Shown piece after piece: positions 26,834-35,122 of a DNA stretch of 64,000 bases. The position numbers and the translations under genes are program-made. Positions within the stretch are counted from its first letter, which is position 1; each line of letters starts with the position of its first letter. The notes under the pieces are model-generated. The model was not told where the DNA came from, did not search any database, and was given only the letters and a program-made list of their open reading frames with translations. The stretch is from Pokkaliibacter plantistimulans (GTDB taxonomy: Bacteria > Pseudomonadota > Gammaproteobacteria > Pseudomonadales > Balneatricaceae): positions 38,699-102,698 of the forward strand of contig NZ_LAPT01000020.1 in NCBI RefSeq assembly GCF_003194385.1. The letters run 5' to 3'.

Positions 26834-27517
26834 TTACAGGGGCCACAAGGCACTCATAAAGAACTTACTCAACCATCCCATGATGGATGCGTTTTGTACC
26901 TGTCCATTACCACTGTAGCCAATACGCGCATCTGCAATCTTGGTTGAGCTGATATCGTTGTTTGGAGAAACATCCTCTGGGCGAATCAACCCGGTGATAC
27001 GGATGTATTCATCCCCCTCAGTCAGGGTCAGCCATTTCTCCCCACGGATCCGCATCACGCCATTAGGCATCACTTCAGATACGGTAACAGCGATGGTACC
27101 TGCAAGGTTATTCTGCTGACTGGCGTCACCACTGCCACTGAAGCTGCCACTGGAGCTCAACCCCGTCTGAAGATTCAGGCCGCCAACCCCAAACGCATGC
27201 CCCAGAATCGTTGGATTACTGATCGTTTCGGATGATGCCTTAGATTCCGTGGAGGACGTCGATTTCGATGATTGAGTCGTTTCTTCCAGGTTGATCACAA
27301 TAATGTCGCCCACACGGTGAGCACGGCGATCACCATACAACGCCATTTCATATCCGGGCTGATAGATGGAGCCATTATTCTCTCGCGGAGGGTTCATCTC
27401 CTGAGAAGTCACGGGTGCATAGGCAGGATCATTTGGTTTGGCATTCTGCGCATTGCAGCCCGCCAGCACCGACAGCACAACAACCCCTAACGGTAGCGTG
27501 AGTTTTCGTACGTTCAT
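26834..27517 (-). CDS. flgH: Flagellar L-ring lipoprotein FlgH
   Basis: A 227-residue outer-membrane lipoprotein forming the L ring. Its lipobox is LSVLAGC. It then has [31 protein letters not shown], the FlgH core, and [52 protein letters not shown] near the end. The ATG at 27517 lies 8 bases after AGG; a GTG three codons earlier is less likely. Confidence 0.96.
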   Translation of the reverse strand: MNVRKLTLPLGVVVLSVLAGCNAQNAKPNDPAYAPVTSQEMNPPRENNGSIYQPGYEMALYGDRRAHRVGDIIVINLEETTQSSKSTSSTESKASSETISNPTILGHAFGVGGLNLQTGLSSSGSFSGSGDASQQNNLAGTIAVTVSEVMPNGVMRIRGEKWLTLTEGDEYIRITGLIRPEDVSPNNDISSTKIADARIGYSGNGQVQNASIMGWLSKFFMSALWPL

Positions 27518-27555
27518 TTTTTGCACCTGCCTACCTACTTCTCTTCACTTACTGC

Positions 27556-28341
27556 TTACAGCTGCTGCGTCACATAGGACAGCATTTCATCGGCGGTAGA
27601 AACCACCTTGGAGTTCATTTCATACGCGCGCTGGGTAGTGATCAGTTTTACCAGCTCTTCTGCGGCGTTGACGTTGGACGACTCAAGCATGCCCTGCGAA
27701 GTCGTTCCGAAACCATCATCCCCGGGCGTACCATCGCTGGGAGCGCCGCTGGCAGCCGTTTCCTTGAACAGGTTATTACCGACAGCCTGCAGACCAGCAG
27801 GGTTCACAAAGGTAGAAATCTGAATGGTCCCGGCCACTTGCGGATTGGCAGTGTCGCCATTCAGCACCACCTCCACATCACCGTTGGTACCGATGGTAAT
27901 CTGGGTAGCGTTGGCGACATTAATCTCCGGGTCGAGCAGATAACCGTCAGAGTTCACGATATTGCCGTCAGAGTCGAGCTGAAAACTGCCATCGCGAGTG
28001 TAACCGATAGAGCCATCAGGCATCTGCACACGGAAGAAGCCGTCTCCCTGAATCGCCACATCCAGCGTGTTATCCGTTACATCCATGTCGCCCTGGGTGA
28101 AGATTTTCTCAGTACCCACCACACGCACACCGGAACCGATCTGCAGACCAGACGGCAAACGGGTATCCGCAGTAGACAAGCCGCCGGGCTGGCGCTTGAT
28201 CTGATAGAGCAGGTCTTCAAAGTTCGCGCGGTCTTTCTTGAAGCCTGTCGTACTGATGTTGGCGAGGTTATTGGAAATCGTTGACAGTGACAGATCCTGA
28301 GCATTTAACCCTGTCTTGCTGATCCACAAAGCCGCTAGCAT
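27556..28341 (-). CDS. flgG: Flagellar distal rod protein FlgG
   Basis: 261 residues, the usual length. It starts MLAALWISKTGLNAQDLSLSTISNNLANISTTGFKKDRANFEDLLYQ, contains GDGFFRVQMPDGSIGYTRDGSFQLDSDG, and ends with the ESSNVNAAEELVKLITTQRAYEMNSKVV block shared by rod and hook proteins. Forms the distal rod in the periplasm. Confidence 0.97.
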   Translation of the reverse strand: MLAALWISKTGLNAQDLSLSTISNNLANISTTGFKKDRANFEDLLYQIKRQPGGLSTADTRLPSGLQIGSGVRVVGTEKIFTQGDMDVTDNTLDVAIQGDGFFRVQMPDGSIGYTRDGSFQLDSDGNIVNSDGYLLDPEINVANATQITIGTNGDVEVVLNGDTANPQVAGTIQISTFVNPAGLQAVGNNLFKETAASGAPSDGTPGDDGFGTTSQGMLESSNVNAAEELVKLITTQRAYEMNSKVVSTADEMLSYVTQQL

Positions 28342-28369
28342 GAAAGTCCCCTTATGTCGCTACAGGATA

Positions 28370-29116
28370 TCAAGACGATTGCAGCAGCTGGTTCTCAGCG
28401 CTGGCATTGTCGTCAACCGTCTTCATCATTTTGATATTCAACTCGTACTGCCGGGATAGAGAGAGAATGTTGGTGAACTCCTCCACAGCATTGACGTTAC
28501 TGGTTTCCAGATAACCCGAAGCGAGCTGCACGTTGGCATCAGGCGTAGCAGGCGTGCCGTTCTCCATAGTGAACAGGCCATCTTCACCTTTTTTCATGTC
28601 ACGAATATCCGGGTTCACCAGACGCAGACGATCCACTTCAGCTACGGCAGAAGGTTCGTCCCCCTGAGCCACAACCGAGATTGTTCCGTCTGAGCCAATA
28701 TTCACTTTACTGGAAGGTGGCAACACGACAGGCCCGCCGTTGCCGAGTACCGGCAACCCCTTGCCGTTACGCAGTACACCAAGGGCATCGGTATGCAGGT
28801 TGCCTTCACGGGTGTATGCCTCGGTACCATCCTCACGCTGGACAGCGATAAAGCCGGAGCCACTGATGGCAACGTCCATATCACGTCCGGTGTGGTCCAG
28901 CGTGCCTTCTGTGAAGTCTGTGCCGGGGTTTTCAGTCATGTTGTACACGCGCGATGGATAAGATTCGCCGAACACCTGCATAGAGCGGGCTTGCTCGAAG
29001 TCACGCTTGAAGCCCGTAGTGGTGACGTTAGCCAGGTTGTTAGAGTGTATGGCCTGTGCCCAAAGGTTCTGTTTGGCACCCGACATGGCCAGGTATAACG
29101 CTCTATCCATCGACAT
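28370..29116 (-). CDS. flgF: Flagellar proximal rod protein FlgF
   Basis: A 248-residue rod protein: MDRALYLAMSGAKQNLWAQAIHSNNLANVTTTGFKRDFEQ, GSGFIAVQREDGTEAYTREGNL and the C-terminal ETSNVNAVEEFTNILSLSRQYELNIKMM. It is the first gene of the flgFGHIJKL unit, with a sigma-54 promoter about 35 bp upstream. In most relatives it lies directly after flgE; here about 6 kb of other genes intervene. Confidence 0.96.
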   Translation of the reverse strand: MSMDRALYLAMSGAKQNLWAQAIHSNNLANVTTTGFKRDFEQARSMQVFGESYPSRVYNMTENPGTDFTEGTLDHTGRDMDVAISGSGFIAVQREDGTEAYTREGNLHTDALGVLRNGKGLPVLGNGGPVVLPPSSKVNIGSDGTISVVAQGDEPSAVAEVDRLRLVNPDIRDMKKGEDGLFTMENGTPATPDANVQLASGYLETSNVNAVEEFTNILSLSRQYELNIKMMKTVDDNASAENQLLQSS

Positions 29117-29150
29117 AAGGACACCTCTTCACTATCTCTACGGAGTAGAT

Positions 29151-29166
29151 AGCAAGCGGCGTGCCG
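29151..29166 (-). promoter_or_regulatory. Sigma-54 promoter of flgFGHIJKL
   Basis: CGGCACGCCGCTTGCT, with GG and GC separated by exactly ten bases, as required at -24/-12. The predicted transcript start is about 24 bases before the flgF ATG. Confidence 0.82.
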
Positions 29167-29319
29167 ATTTGAATGCCAGCTTTACAAAATCATGAAGTTA
29201 GCGATATTTTCCCTGACTCAAGGGGAAAGGAATGAAGCTATGCCACCCGCTACCTAGCCGATGGCACAGAGAAAAGGGAACGAAAAAGGAACGAGAAGCA
29301 GAATAGCCAGACAACCTGA

Positions 29320-30210
29320 TCACGCCACCTTGCTGGTAAAACGCAGCTGCGCCTGCTGGCGGTATTCGCGCGGCGTCACCCCTTTCAACTCCTGAAAACG
29401 ACGATTGAAGTTGGCGATATTGTTGAAGCCTGCCTGATAGCAAATCTGGGTGATCTGCTCATTGGTCTCGCTGAGCATGATGCAGGCACGGCTGATCCTG
29501 ACGCGGTTGAGAAACTCAATAAAGCGATTACCGGTTGCCTTGCGGAAAAAGCGCGAGAAATTACTTTCACTCATACCCACCAGCTCAGCCACCTCCAACA
29601 GCGAAATGGGACGATCACAATGCTGGTTGATGTACTCCACCACCTGGTTAATACGCTGCTGCTGGCTCTCACTGGCGGTATTGTTCATCTGCACGGTGGA
29701 CAGCAAACGGTAGTCATTCCATTGCGCCAGCTCCTGCATGAAATCAAGAAAGTGCAGAAGCCGATGCAAACCACTGCTATCACGAATCTTGTCAAAGTGC
29801 CGCTGGACATCCTGAAAGGCAACTCCAACGAACTCAATACCAGAGCGAGCCCGCTCCAGCAAAGGCGACAACTGGCCCAACTCAGGCAGAATGTCAGCCA
29901 CTTTGGCAAAGGTTTCTTCAGGAAACTGCAGGGCACGATCCCTTACCGCTACAGCATGAACGTCATTTCGGCATATCCAGTTGTGAGGCAAGCGGGGGCC
30001 GGTGAGAATCAGCTGCCCGGGAGCAAACGTACCCACATAGTCACCCACAAAAACCTTGCCACTGGTGGCTACAATAAAATGCAGCTCGAAGTCATCATGG
30101 GCATGCCAGCGAATCAATGGACTCGGGTGCCCATGATCAAGGTAGCGTATTGTTTCGACACCGGGGTCTTTCAGCTCGAACTCAGGTGTCAGGGGAATGT
30201 TGTTATGCAT
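29320..30210 (-). CDS. AraC-family transcriptional regulator
   Basis: 296 residues. The N-terminal cupin-type ligand domain has RWHAHDDFELHFIVATSGKVFVGDYVGTFAPGQLILTGPRLPHNW. The C-terminal AraC DNA-binding pair of helix-turn-helices spans about 195-290 with ISLLEVAELVGMSESNFSRFFRKATGNRFIEFLNRVRISRA and ITQICYQAGFNNIANFNRRFQELKGVTPREYR. Regulators of this architecture often control sugar or polyol use, but no such genes are adjacent. It lies alone between the SulP operon terminator and flgF. GAGGGA precedes the ATG. The target is unknown. Confidence 0.9.
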   Translation of the reverse strand: MHNNIPLTPEFELKDPGVETIRYLDHGHPSPLIRWHAHDDFELHFIVATSGKVFVGDYVGTFAPGQLILTGPRLPHNWICRNDVHAVAVRDRALQFPEETFAKVADILPELGQLSPLLERARSGIEFVGVAFQDVQRHFDKIRDSSGLHRLLHFLDFMQELAQWNDYRLLSTVQMNNTASESQQQRINQVVEYINQHCDRPISLLEVAELVGMSESNFSRFFRKATGNRFIEFLNRVRISRACIMLSETNEQITQICYQAGFNNIANFNRRFQELKGVTPREYRQQAQLRFTSKVA

Positions 30211-30385
30211 TATCTTCCCTCGGTCTGTGCATGACTGAGGGAATTATGTGGACCCGCTCAAAGATTAACCAGTACAAAGACAAAGCAAAACTATACTTTT
30301 TTGCAGCTATTTTTATTGATGACTCTAATGAGCCGCAAAATAGTACTGATTCAATCGGGATGGACGTCAAAGTGATGGACTTTGT

Positions 30386-30433
30386 GAGAATAAAACAGCG
30401 AATCAGCACACTACCACAAATGGCTGATTCGCT
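30386..30433 (-). terminator. Terminator of the sulfide operon (after sulP)
   Basis: 11-bp stem AGCGAATCAGC/GCTGATTCGCT (30397-30407, 30423-30433), then TGTTTTATTC on the minus strand. It isolates the operon from the AraC gene. Confidence 0.8.
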
Positions 30434-30473
30434 TGATAACTTCTCAATCTTGTTACTGGCCCGGGCGTGTCAT

Positions 30474-32213
30474 CTAGACCACAGAGTGCAGCGTCCTCGC
30501 GGCTGATGGAGCAGGATGCAGCGCCTTCCAGGCATCGAACTGACTGAGAAACACCTGGCCACTGAGCTCTTCCAGAAAGTGACTGCGCCTCAACATATCC
30601 ATGACCGGCCCCTTCACTTCTGACAGGTGGAAGCTGACCCCGCTGTCTCGCAGGCGATGATTAATCGCCTCCAGACTCTCCAGAGCCGACGCATCAATCA
30701 GGTTGACCGCCGGGCACATCAACACCAGATGCCTGACCTTCGGCTGACTTGCCACCAGGTCATAAATCAGATCCTCCAAATAGCGTGCATTGGCAAAGTA
30801 GAGGCTTTCATCAACGCGCAGCGTAATAATGGCTGGATCTGTCTCCACTTGATGACGGCAGACATTACGAAAATGCTCGGTGCCTGGCACCCGGCCAACA
30901 ATCGCACTGTGCGGACGACTAGTGCGATAGAGATAGAGCAGAATGGACAAGGACACCCCAGCCATGATACCCACCTCCACACCCTCGACCAGCGTCAGCA
31001 GGATAGTTGCCATCATGGCAGCAAAGTCGCTTTTGGAGTATTTCCAGGTACGCTGCAACGCGCCGAAATCAACCAGACTCAGCACCGCCACAATGATAGT
31101 AGCCGCCAGAGTGGCCTTCGGCAGAAAGTAAATCAGCGGAGTCAGCAGCACTGCAGCCAGAGCAATGCCGATGGCGGTGAACGCGCCCGCTGCCGGGGTT
31201 TCTGCACCGGCATCGTAGTTAACGACGGACCGGGAGAATCCTCCGGTTACCGGGAACCCACCCGACACGGCTGAGGCAATGTTTGATGCACCTAGGCCGA
31301 TCAGCTCCTGATCAGGCGAGATCCGCTGACGACGCTTGGCCGCCAGTGTCTGCGCGACAGAGACTGACTCGACAAAGCCAACAATACTGATCAGCAGTGC
31401 CGATACCAGTAACTTCTCCCACATGGAGGACGTGAACGCAGGCAATTGCAGACTGGGCAGGCCAACCACGATATCACCAACGATCTTCACCCCCAGCTTG
31501 TCCAGCCCGCCCCCCCAGGTCACCAGTGTTGTCAATGCCACTGCCAGCACCGGGCTCGCTTTCGCCAGAATGTCGGCATGACGACCGCTCAGACCACGGC
31601 GTAATAGCAATGGCTTTAAAGAGGTACGGCTCCAGAACAGGAACAATGTGGCAGAAACCCCAATCAGCACCGTAGGCCAGTGAATGTGCTGCAGCTGCCC
31701 GAACAACTGCACAAGGATGTCGACCAGCGTGTCACCGTCAGCTTTGATACCCAGCAAATGCTTGAGCTGACTGGCAGCAATGATGAGGCCAGACGCCGTA
31801 ATAAAGCCGGAAATAACAGGGTGACTGAGAAAGTTCGCCAGCAAACCCAGACGCAACACGCCCATGACAATCAGCATCGCACCGGATAGCGCCGCCAGCA
31901 TAACCGCCGCTGCCAGGTATTCGGCTGAGCCTTGCTGAGCAATATTGCTGGCCGCCGCTGCGGTCATCAGCGAAACCACAGCGACCGGCCCCACCGCCAG
32001 TGTGCGGCTGGTACCAAAGACCGCATAGGCCACCAGCGGCAGGATACTGGCGTACAACCCCACCTGAGCGGGCAACCCTGCCAGTAAAGCATAGGCCAAA
32101 GACTGCGGTATCAGCATGATGGTGACAATCACGGCAGCAATAGCATCACTGGTAAGAGTGTGGCGGTTGTATGTTTTCAGCCACATGAGTATCGGCAGAT
32201 AGCGGGCTAGCAT
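30474..32213 (-). CDS. SulP-family anion transporter with STAS domain
   Basis: A 579-residue inner-membrane protein. The N-terminal part has many hydrophobic helices with the SulP signatures TSDAIAAVIVTIMLIPQSLAYALLAGLPAQVGLYASILPLVAYAVFGTSRTLAVGPVAV. A cytoplasmic STAS domain (about 445-560) contains LVLMCPAVNLIDASALESLEAI. It exchanges or imports sulfate, bicarbonate or related anions. Here it is the last gene of an operon with SQR and persulfide dioxygenase, 19 bp after the fusion gene, so sulfite/sulfate or thiosulfate movement is a fair guess. Confidence 0.92.
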   Translation of the reverse strand: MLARYLPILMWLKTYNRHTLTSDAIAAVIVTIMLIPQSLAYALLAGLPAQVGLYASILPLVAYAVFGTSRTLAVGPVAVVSLMTAAAASNIAQQGSAEYLAAAVMLAALSGAMLIVMGVLRLGLLANFLSHPVISGFITASGLIIAASQLKHLLGIKADGDTLVDILVQLFGQLQHIHWPTVLIGVSATLFLFWSRTSLKPLLLRRGLSGRHADILAKASPVLAVALTTLVTWGGGLDKLGVKIVGDIVVGLPSLQLPAFTSSMWEKLLVSALLISIVGFVESVSVAQTLAAKRRQRISPDQELIGLGASNIASAVSGGFPVTGGFSRSVVNYDAGAETPAAGAFTAIGIALAAVLLTPLIYFLPKATLAATIIVAVLSLVDFGALQRTWKYSKSDFAAMMATILLTLVEGVEVGIMAGVSLSILLYLYRTSRPHSAIVGRVPGTEHFRNVCRHQVETDPAIITLRVDESLYFANARYLEDLIYDLVASQPKVRHLVLMCPAVNLIDASALESLEAINHRLRDSGVSFHLSEVKGPVMDMLRRSHFLEELSGQVFLSQFDAWKALHPAPSAARTLHSVV

Positions 32214-32232
32214 CCTGATTCTCCTCTACCCG

Positions 32233-33960
32233 TTACTTCCGTTCGCCAAAGTCGCATGCCTGCTGCGAACTGTGGCTGGCAGGAGAGTGCTCAAGCAGCT
32301 GCGGAGCGGCCAGCCACTCACGCCCTTTCAGCATGGCTTCCCAATATAGCCAGGGCAGCATCTTTTCCTTGAGCAACCATGACAGGCGGCTGGGTTCACG
32401 TCCTTCAAGCAGCCATGTGGGGAAAGAGGGCAAGAGTTTGCCACCGTAACCAAACTCAGCCAGCACGATCTTGCCGCGCTCCACCGTTAACGGACAGGAA
32501 CCGTAACCATCATAAATGGCGCGTGCCGCCTGGCCTTGCAATGCCATTAACACGTTCTCCGCCACGACCGGCGCCTGCTTGCGTACAGCCGCTGCCGTTT
32601 TGGCGTTAGGGGAGTTGGCACAGTCGCCCAGCGCAAAGATGTCGCCATGGCGTTTGTGCTTCAGTGTCTGGGTATCAACGTCCACCCATCCCGCCGCATC
32701 AGCCAAGGGGCTGTTGCGAATAAAGGCCGGCGCCTGTTGAGGTGGGCATACGTGCAGCATATCGAAGGGCTTCTCTTCCTCAATCACTTCCCCCGTGGGC
32801 GCAGTGATGCGGAACAGTGCCCGACGCGCGGCGCCATCTACCTCAATCAGGTTATGCTGGAAATTGAGCTGAATGCCGTATTTCTCTACATACTTCATCA
32901 ACGCTGGCACGTAGTCGGCAACACCAAACAGCGCAGCTCCGGCAGTACAGAACTCGACGTTGATATCTTTCAGGCGACCTTGCCGCAACCAGTGATCACA
33001 GGACAGATACATGGCTTTCTGCGGCGCACCTGCACACTTAATCGGCATAGGTGGCTGACTGAACAAAGCCTTGCCGCAACGTGTACTCTGCACCAACTCC
33101 CAGGTGTAAGGAGCCAGATCAAACTGATAGTTGGACGTGACGCCATTCTTCCCCAACGTCTCCTTGAGCCCTTTAATACCTTGCCAGTTAAGCGATAACC
33201 CCGCAGCCACGACCAGAGTGCGATAGCCCAACGCCGTACCATCCTCCAGTTGGACTTGCTGGTGTTCTGGAAGAAAAAGGCTGGCGGCGGTCTGATACCA
33301 CTTCACCCGGTCAGGCATCACACTGGCCATATTGCGCACAGTATCTTTGCGCTCAAACACACCACCGCCGACCAGAGTCCAGCCAGGCTGATAATAATGC
33401 AGCGTATTTGGCTCAATGATGGCGATATCCAGATCCGGCTGGCGCTTGAGCAAACTCGCTGCAACGGCCTGCCCGCCCGCACCGCCCCCGACAATCAATA
33501 CATCGTGACGCACAATTGCGCTCGGACGAGTCGATTCCTGCCTGGCAGCACTTCCCAACCTGTCACGCTGAGCAGACAGATCGTAGCCTGCTGCTGAAGC
33601 AGTCTTGAGAATAGCCTCAACAGATAAATGATGTGCCTCAGACAAGGCCCACAGCGTGGTACTGCGTGTCCCGGTACGGCAAAAAGCTAATACCGGCCCC
33701 TGAATAGTGGCCAGCAGATGAGCGAAAGCCTGTACATCAGCACCAGTGATATTCCCTGACACGACAGGCAAGTAGTGCCAGTCCAACCCATTAATGCGAC
33801 AGGCCTCTTCCAGCTCTGCGTTGGGAGGCTGGTCCTCCCCTTCCTTCTCAGGCCGATTGGCAATGATAGCGCGAAACCCTAATGAGGCTGCGAGACCAAT
33901 ATCAGCGACATTGATCTGCGGACTAACGCTGATGAACGGTGTTAACTGACGAACATCCAT
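32233..33960 (-). CDS. Sulfurtransferase/phosphatase-like (DUF442) - sulfide:quinone oxidoreductase fusion
   Basis: 575 residues, two parts. Residues 1 to about 115 are a DUF442/TIGR01244 domain: ISVSPQINVADI, ANRPEKEGEDQPP and the active-site loop FCRTGTRS with Cys94, which reads like a rhodanese loop (Cys-x4-Arg). From about 150 on is a flavoprotein of the type II SQR family: LIVGGGAGGQAVAASLL (FAD), HYYQPGWTLVGGG, VVAAGLSLNW, the cysteine block IKCAGAPQKAMYLSCDHW and IFALGDCANSPNAKTAAAVRKQ. It should oxidise sulfide with quinone and hand the sulfane sulfur onward. GGAG precedes the ATG. It lies 54 bp after the persulfide dioxygenase gene. Confidence 0.9.
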   Translation of the reverse strand: MDVRQLTPFISVSPQINVADIGLAASLGFRAIIANRPEKEGEDQPPNAELEEACRINGLDWHYLPVVSGNITGADVQAFAHLLATIQGPVLAFCRTGTRSTTLWALSEAHHLSVEAILKTASAAGYDLSAQRDRLGSAARQESTRPSAIVRHDVLIVGGGAGGQAVAASLLKRQPDLDIAIIEPNTLHYYQPGWTLVGGGVFERKDTVRNMASVMPDRVKWYQTAASLFLPEHQQVQLEDGTALGYRTLVVAAGLSLNWQGIKGLKETLGKNGVTSNYQFDLAPYTWELVQSTRCGKALFSQPPMPIKCAGAPQKAMYLSCDHWLRQGRLKDINVEFCTAGAALFGVADYVPALMKYVEKYGIQLNFQHNLIEVDGAARRALFRITAPTGEVIEEEKPFDMLHVCPPQQAPAFIRNSPLADAAGWVDVDTQTLKHKRHGDIFALGDCANSPNAKTAAAVRKQAPVVAENVLMALQGQAARAIYDGYGSCPLTVERGKIVLAEFGYGGKLLPSFPTWLLEGREPSRLSWLLKEKMLPWLYWEAMLKGREWLAAPQLLEHSPASHSSQQACDFGERK

Positions 33961-34014
33961 AGGAATCTCCCGGAGAAATTGCTGTTTATTCTTGAGCGAA
34001 CAGACTCAAGACAA

Positions 34015-34881
34015 TCAGAACAGGTTGATTGGCACTTTCAGATAAACCTGCCCGTTACTCTCCTCCGGGGGCATATGCCCTGCCCTCATATTGACCTGCA
34101 CAGAAGGCAGAATCAGGCGGGGCATACTCAACGTGGCATCACGCTGCGTTCGCATTGAGACAAAATCAGCTTCGGATGTTCCCTGGTGCACGTGGATATT
34201 ATTCTCGCGCTGCTCCTGCACCGTTGTCTCATAGGCATAGTGCTCACGCCCAGGCGCTTTGTAGTCATGGCACATGAACAGACGAGTATCTGCAGGCAGG
34301 GCGTATATTTTATTGATGGAGCGAAACAGAGTGGCTGCATCTCCTCCGGGGAAATCACAGCGCGCGGTCCCATAGTCAGGCATGAACAGGGTGTCACCGA
34401 CAAATGCAGCATCACCGATGACGTAGGTCATGCAGGCCGGTGTATGGCCAGGGGTGTGCAGCGCAGTCGCTGCCAGAGTTCCTACCTTGAATGACTCACC
34501 ATCAGTGAACAGGTGATCAAACTGGCTGCCATCCCGGGTGAACTCGGCACCAGCATTGAACGCTTTACCGAAGGTTTCCTGTACTACAGTAATGTGGCTG
34601 CCGATCCCTATGCGCCCATCCGTATGCTCCTTCAGGTAAGGCGCCGCCGACAGATGATCTGCATGCACATGGGTTTCAAGAATCCACTCGACGCTCAATC
34701 CATGCAGTTTGACGAAGTCCAGCATGGCTTTAACCGACGAAACGCTGGTTCGCCCTGCCGCGTAGTCAAAGTCGAGCACAGAGTCAATGATGGCACAGCT
34801 GGTGGAGTCTGGATCCCTGACCAGATAACTAAAGGTGAAAGTAGACTCATCAAAAAATGGAGTAACTACAGGGCCTCTCAT
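34015..34881 (-). CDS. Persulfide dioxygenase-type MBL-fold hydrolase (ETHE1/Blh-like)
   Basis: A 288-residue metallo-beta-lactamase-fold protein: ETHVHADHLSAAPYL (metal ligands), HTPGHTPACMTYVIGDAAFVGDTLFMPDYGTARCDFPGG and MCHDYKAPGRE, the pattern of ETHE1-like glutathione persulfide dioxygenases that turn GSSH into sulfite. It is the first gene of the sulfide operon. The ATG at 34881 has GGAGG eight bases ahead; a TTG upstream is less likely. A long AT-rich palindrome of the BigR type lies about 50 bp upstream. Confidence 0.9.
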   Translation of the reverse strand: MRGPVVTPFFDESTFTFSYLVRDPDSTSCAIIDSVLDFDYAAGRTSVSSVKAMLDFVKLHGLSVEWILETHVHADHLSAAPYLKEHTDGRIGIGSHITVVQETFGKAFNAGAEFTRDGSQFDHLFTDGESFKVGTLAATALHTPGHTPACMTYVIGDAAFVGDTLFMPDYGTARCDFPGGDAATLFRSINKIYALPADTRLFMCHDYKAPGREHYAYETTVQEQRENNIHVHQGTSEADFVSMRTQRDATLSMPRLILPSVQVNMRAGHMPPEESNGQVYLKVPINLF

Positions 34882-34927
34882 CGTCGACACCTCCAACAAA
34901 ACAAAATGGAATATGCTTATATCAATA

Positions 34928-34949
34928 TTTGAATATACTAATATTCAAA
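34928..34949. promoter_or_regulatory. AT-rich palindrome, likely BigR/SqrR-type operator
   Basis: Perfect 9-bp half-sites TTTGAATAT and ATATTCAAA around ACTA. ArsR-type sulfide sensors BigR and SqrR bind AT-rich TTGAATAT-type palindromes before the same gene set (family knowledge). On the minus strand a plausible -35 (TTGAAT) lies inside it, with TGATATAAG further down as the -10 region. No such regulator gene lies in the window. Confidence 0.7.
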
Positions 34950-35062
34950 GCACAACAATCCAAGAGTAAGGAGAAAAATGGCGCAAAATTGCGTTATTGG
35001 TTGGCTACAACAGGAGAGGTGTGTCGAACGATGCGAGCGGTAACTGCAGATGAGCAGACCCA

Positions 35063-35089
35063 GAAACAAGAAACCCCGGCAAGCCGGGG
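35063..35089 (-). terminator. Terminator of flgBCDE
   Basis: 7-bp GC stem CCCCGGC/GCCGGGG with a 2-base centre (35074-35089), followed on the minus strand by TTTCTTGTTTC. It closes the hook operon 34 bp after flgE. Confidence 0.8.
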
Positions 35090-35122
35090 TCTCTATTCAG
35101 AAGAAGTCCAGAATGACTGAAC

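Noticed and set aside
29198..29443. Small minus-strand gene between AraC and flgF
   Set aside because: It overlaps the AraC C-terminus in another frame, has no good ribosome site and no recognisable protein features.
30203..30409. Small minus-strand gene upstream of AraC
   Set aside because: It spans the sulfide operon terminator and shows no coding character beyond an open frame.
34929..35120. Small plus-strand gene between the dioxygenase and flgE
   Set aside because: The frame runs through the operator palindrome and the flgE terminator, and the product is low-information; it is most likely chance.
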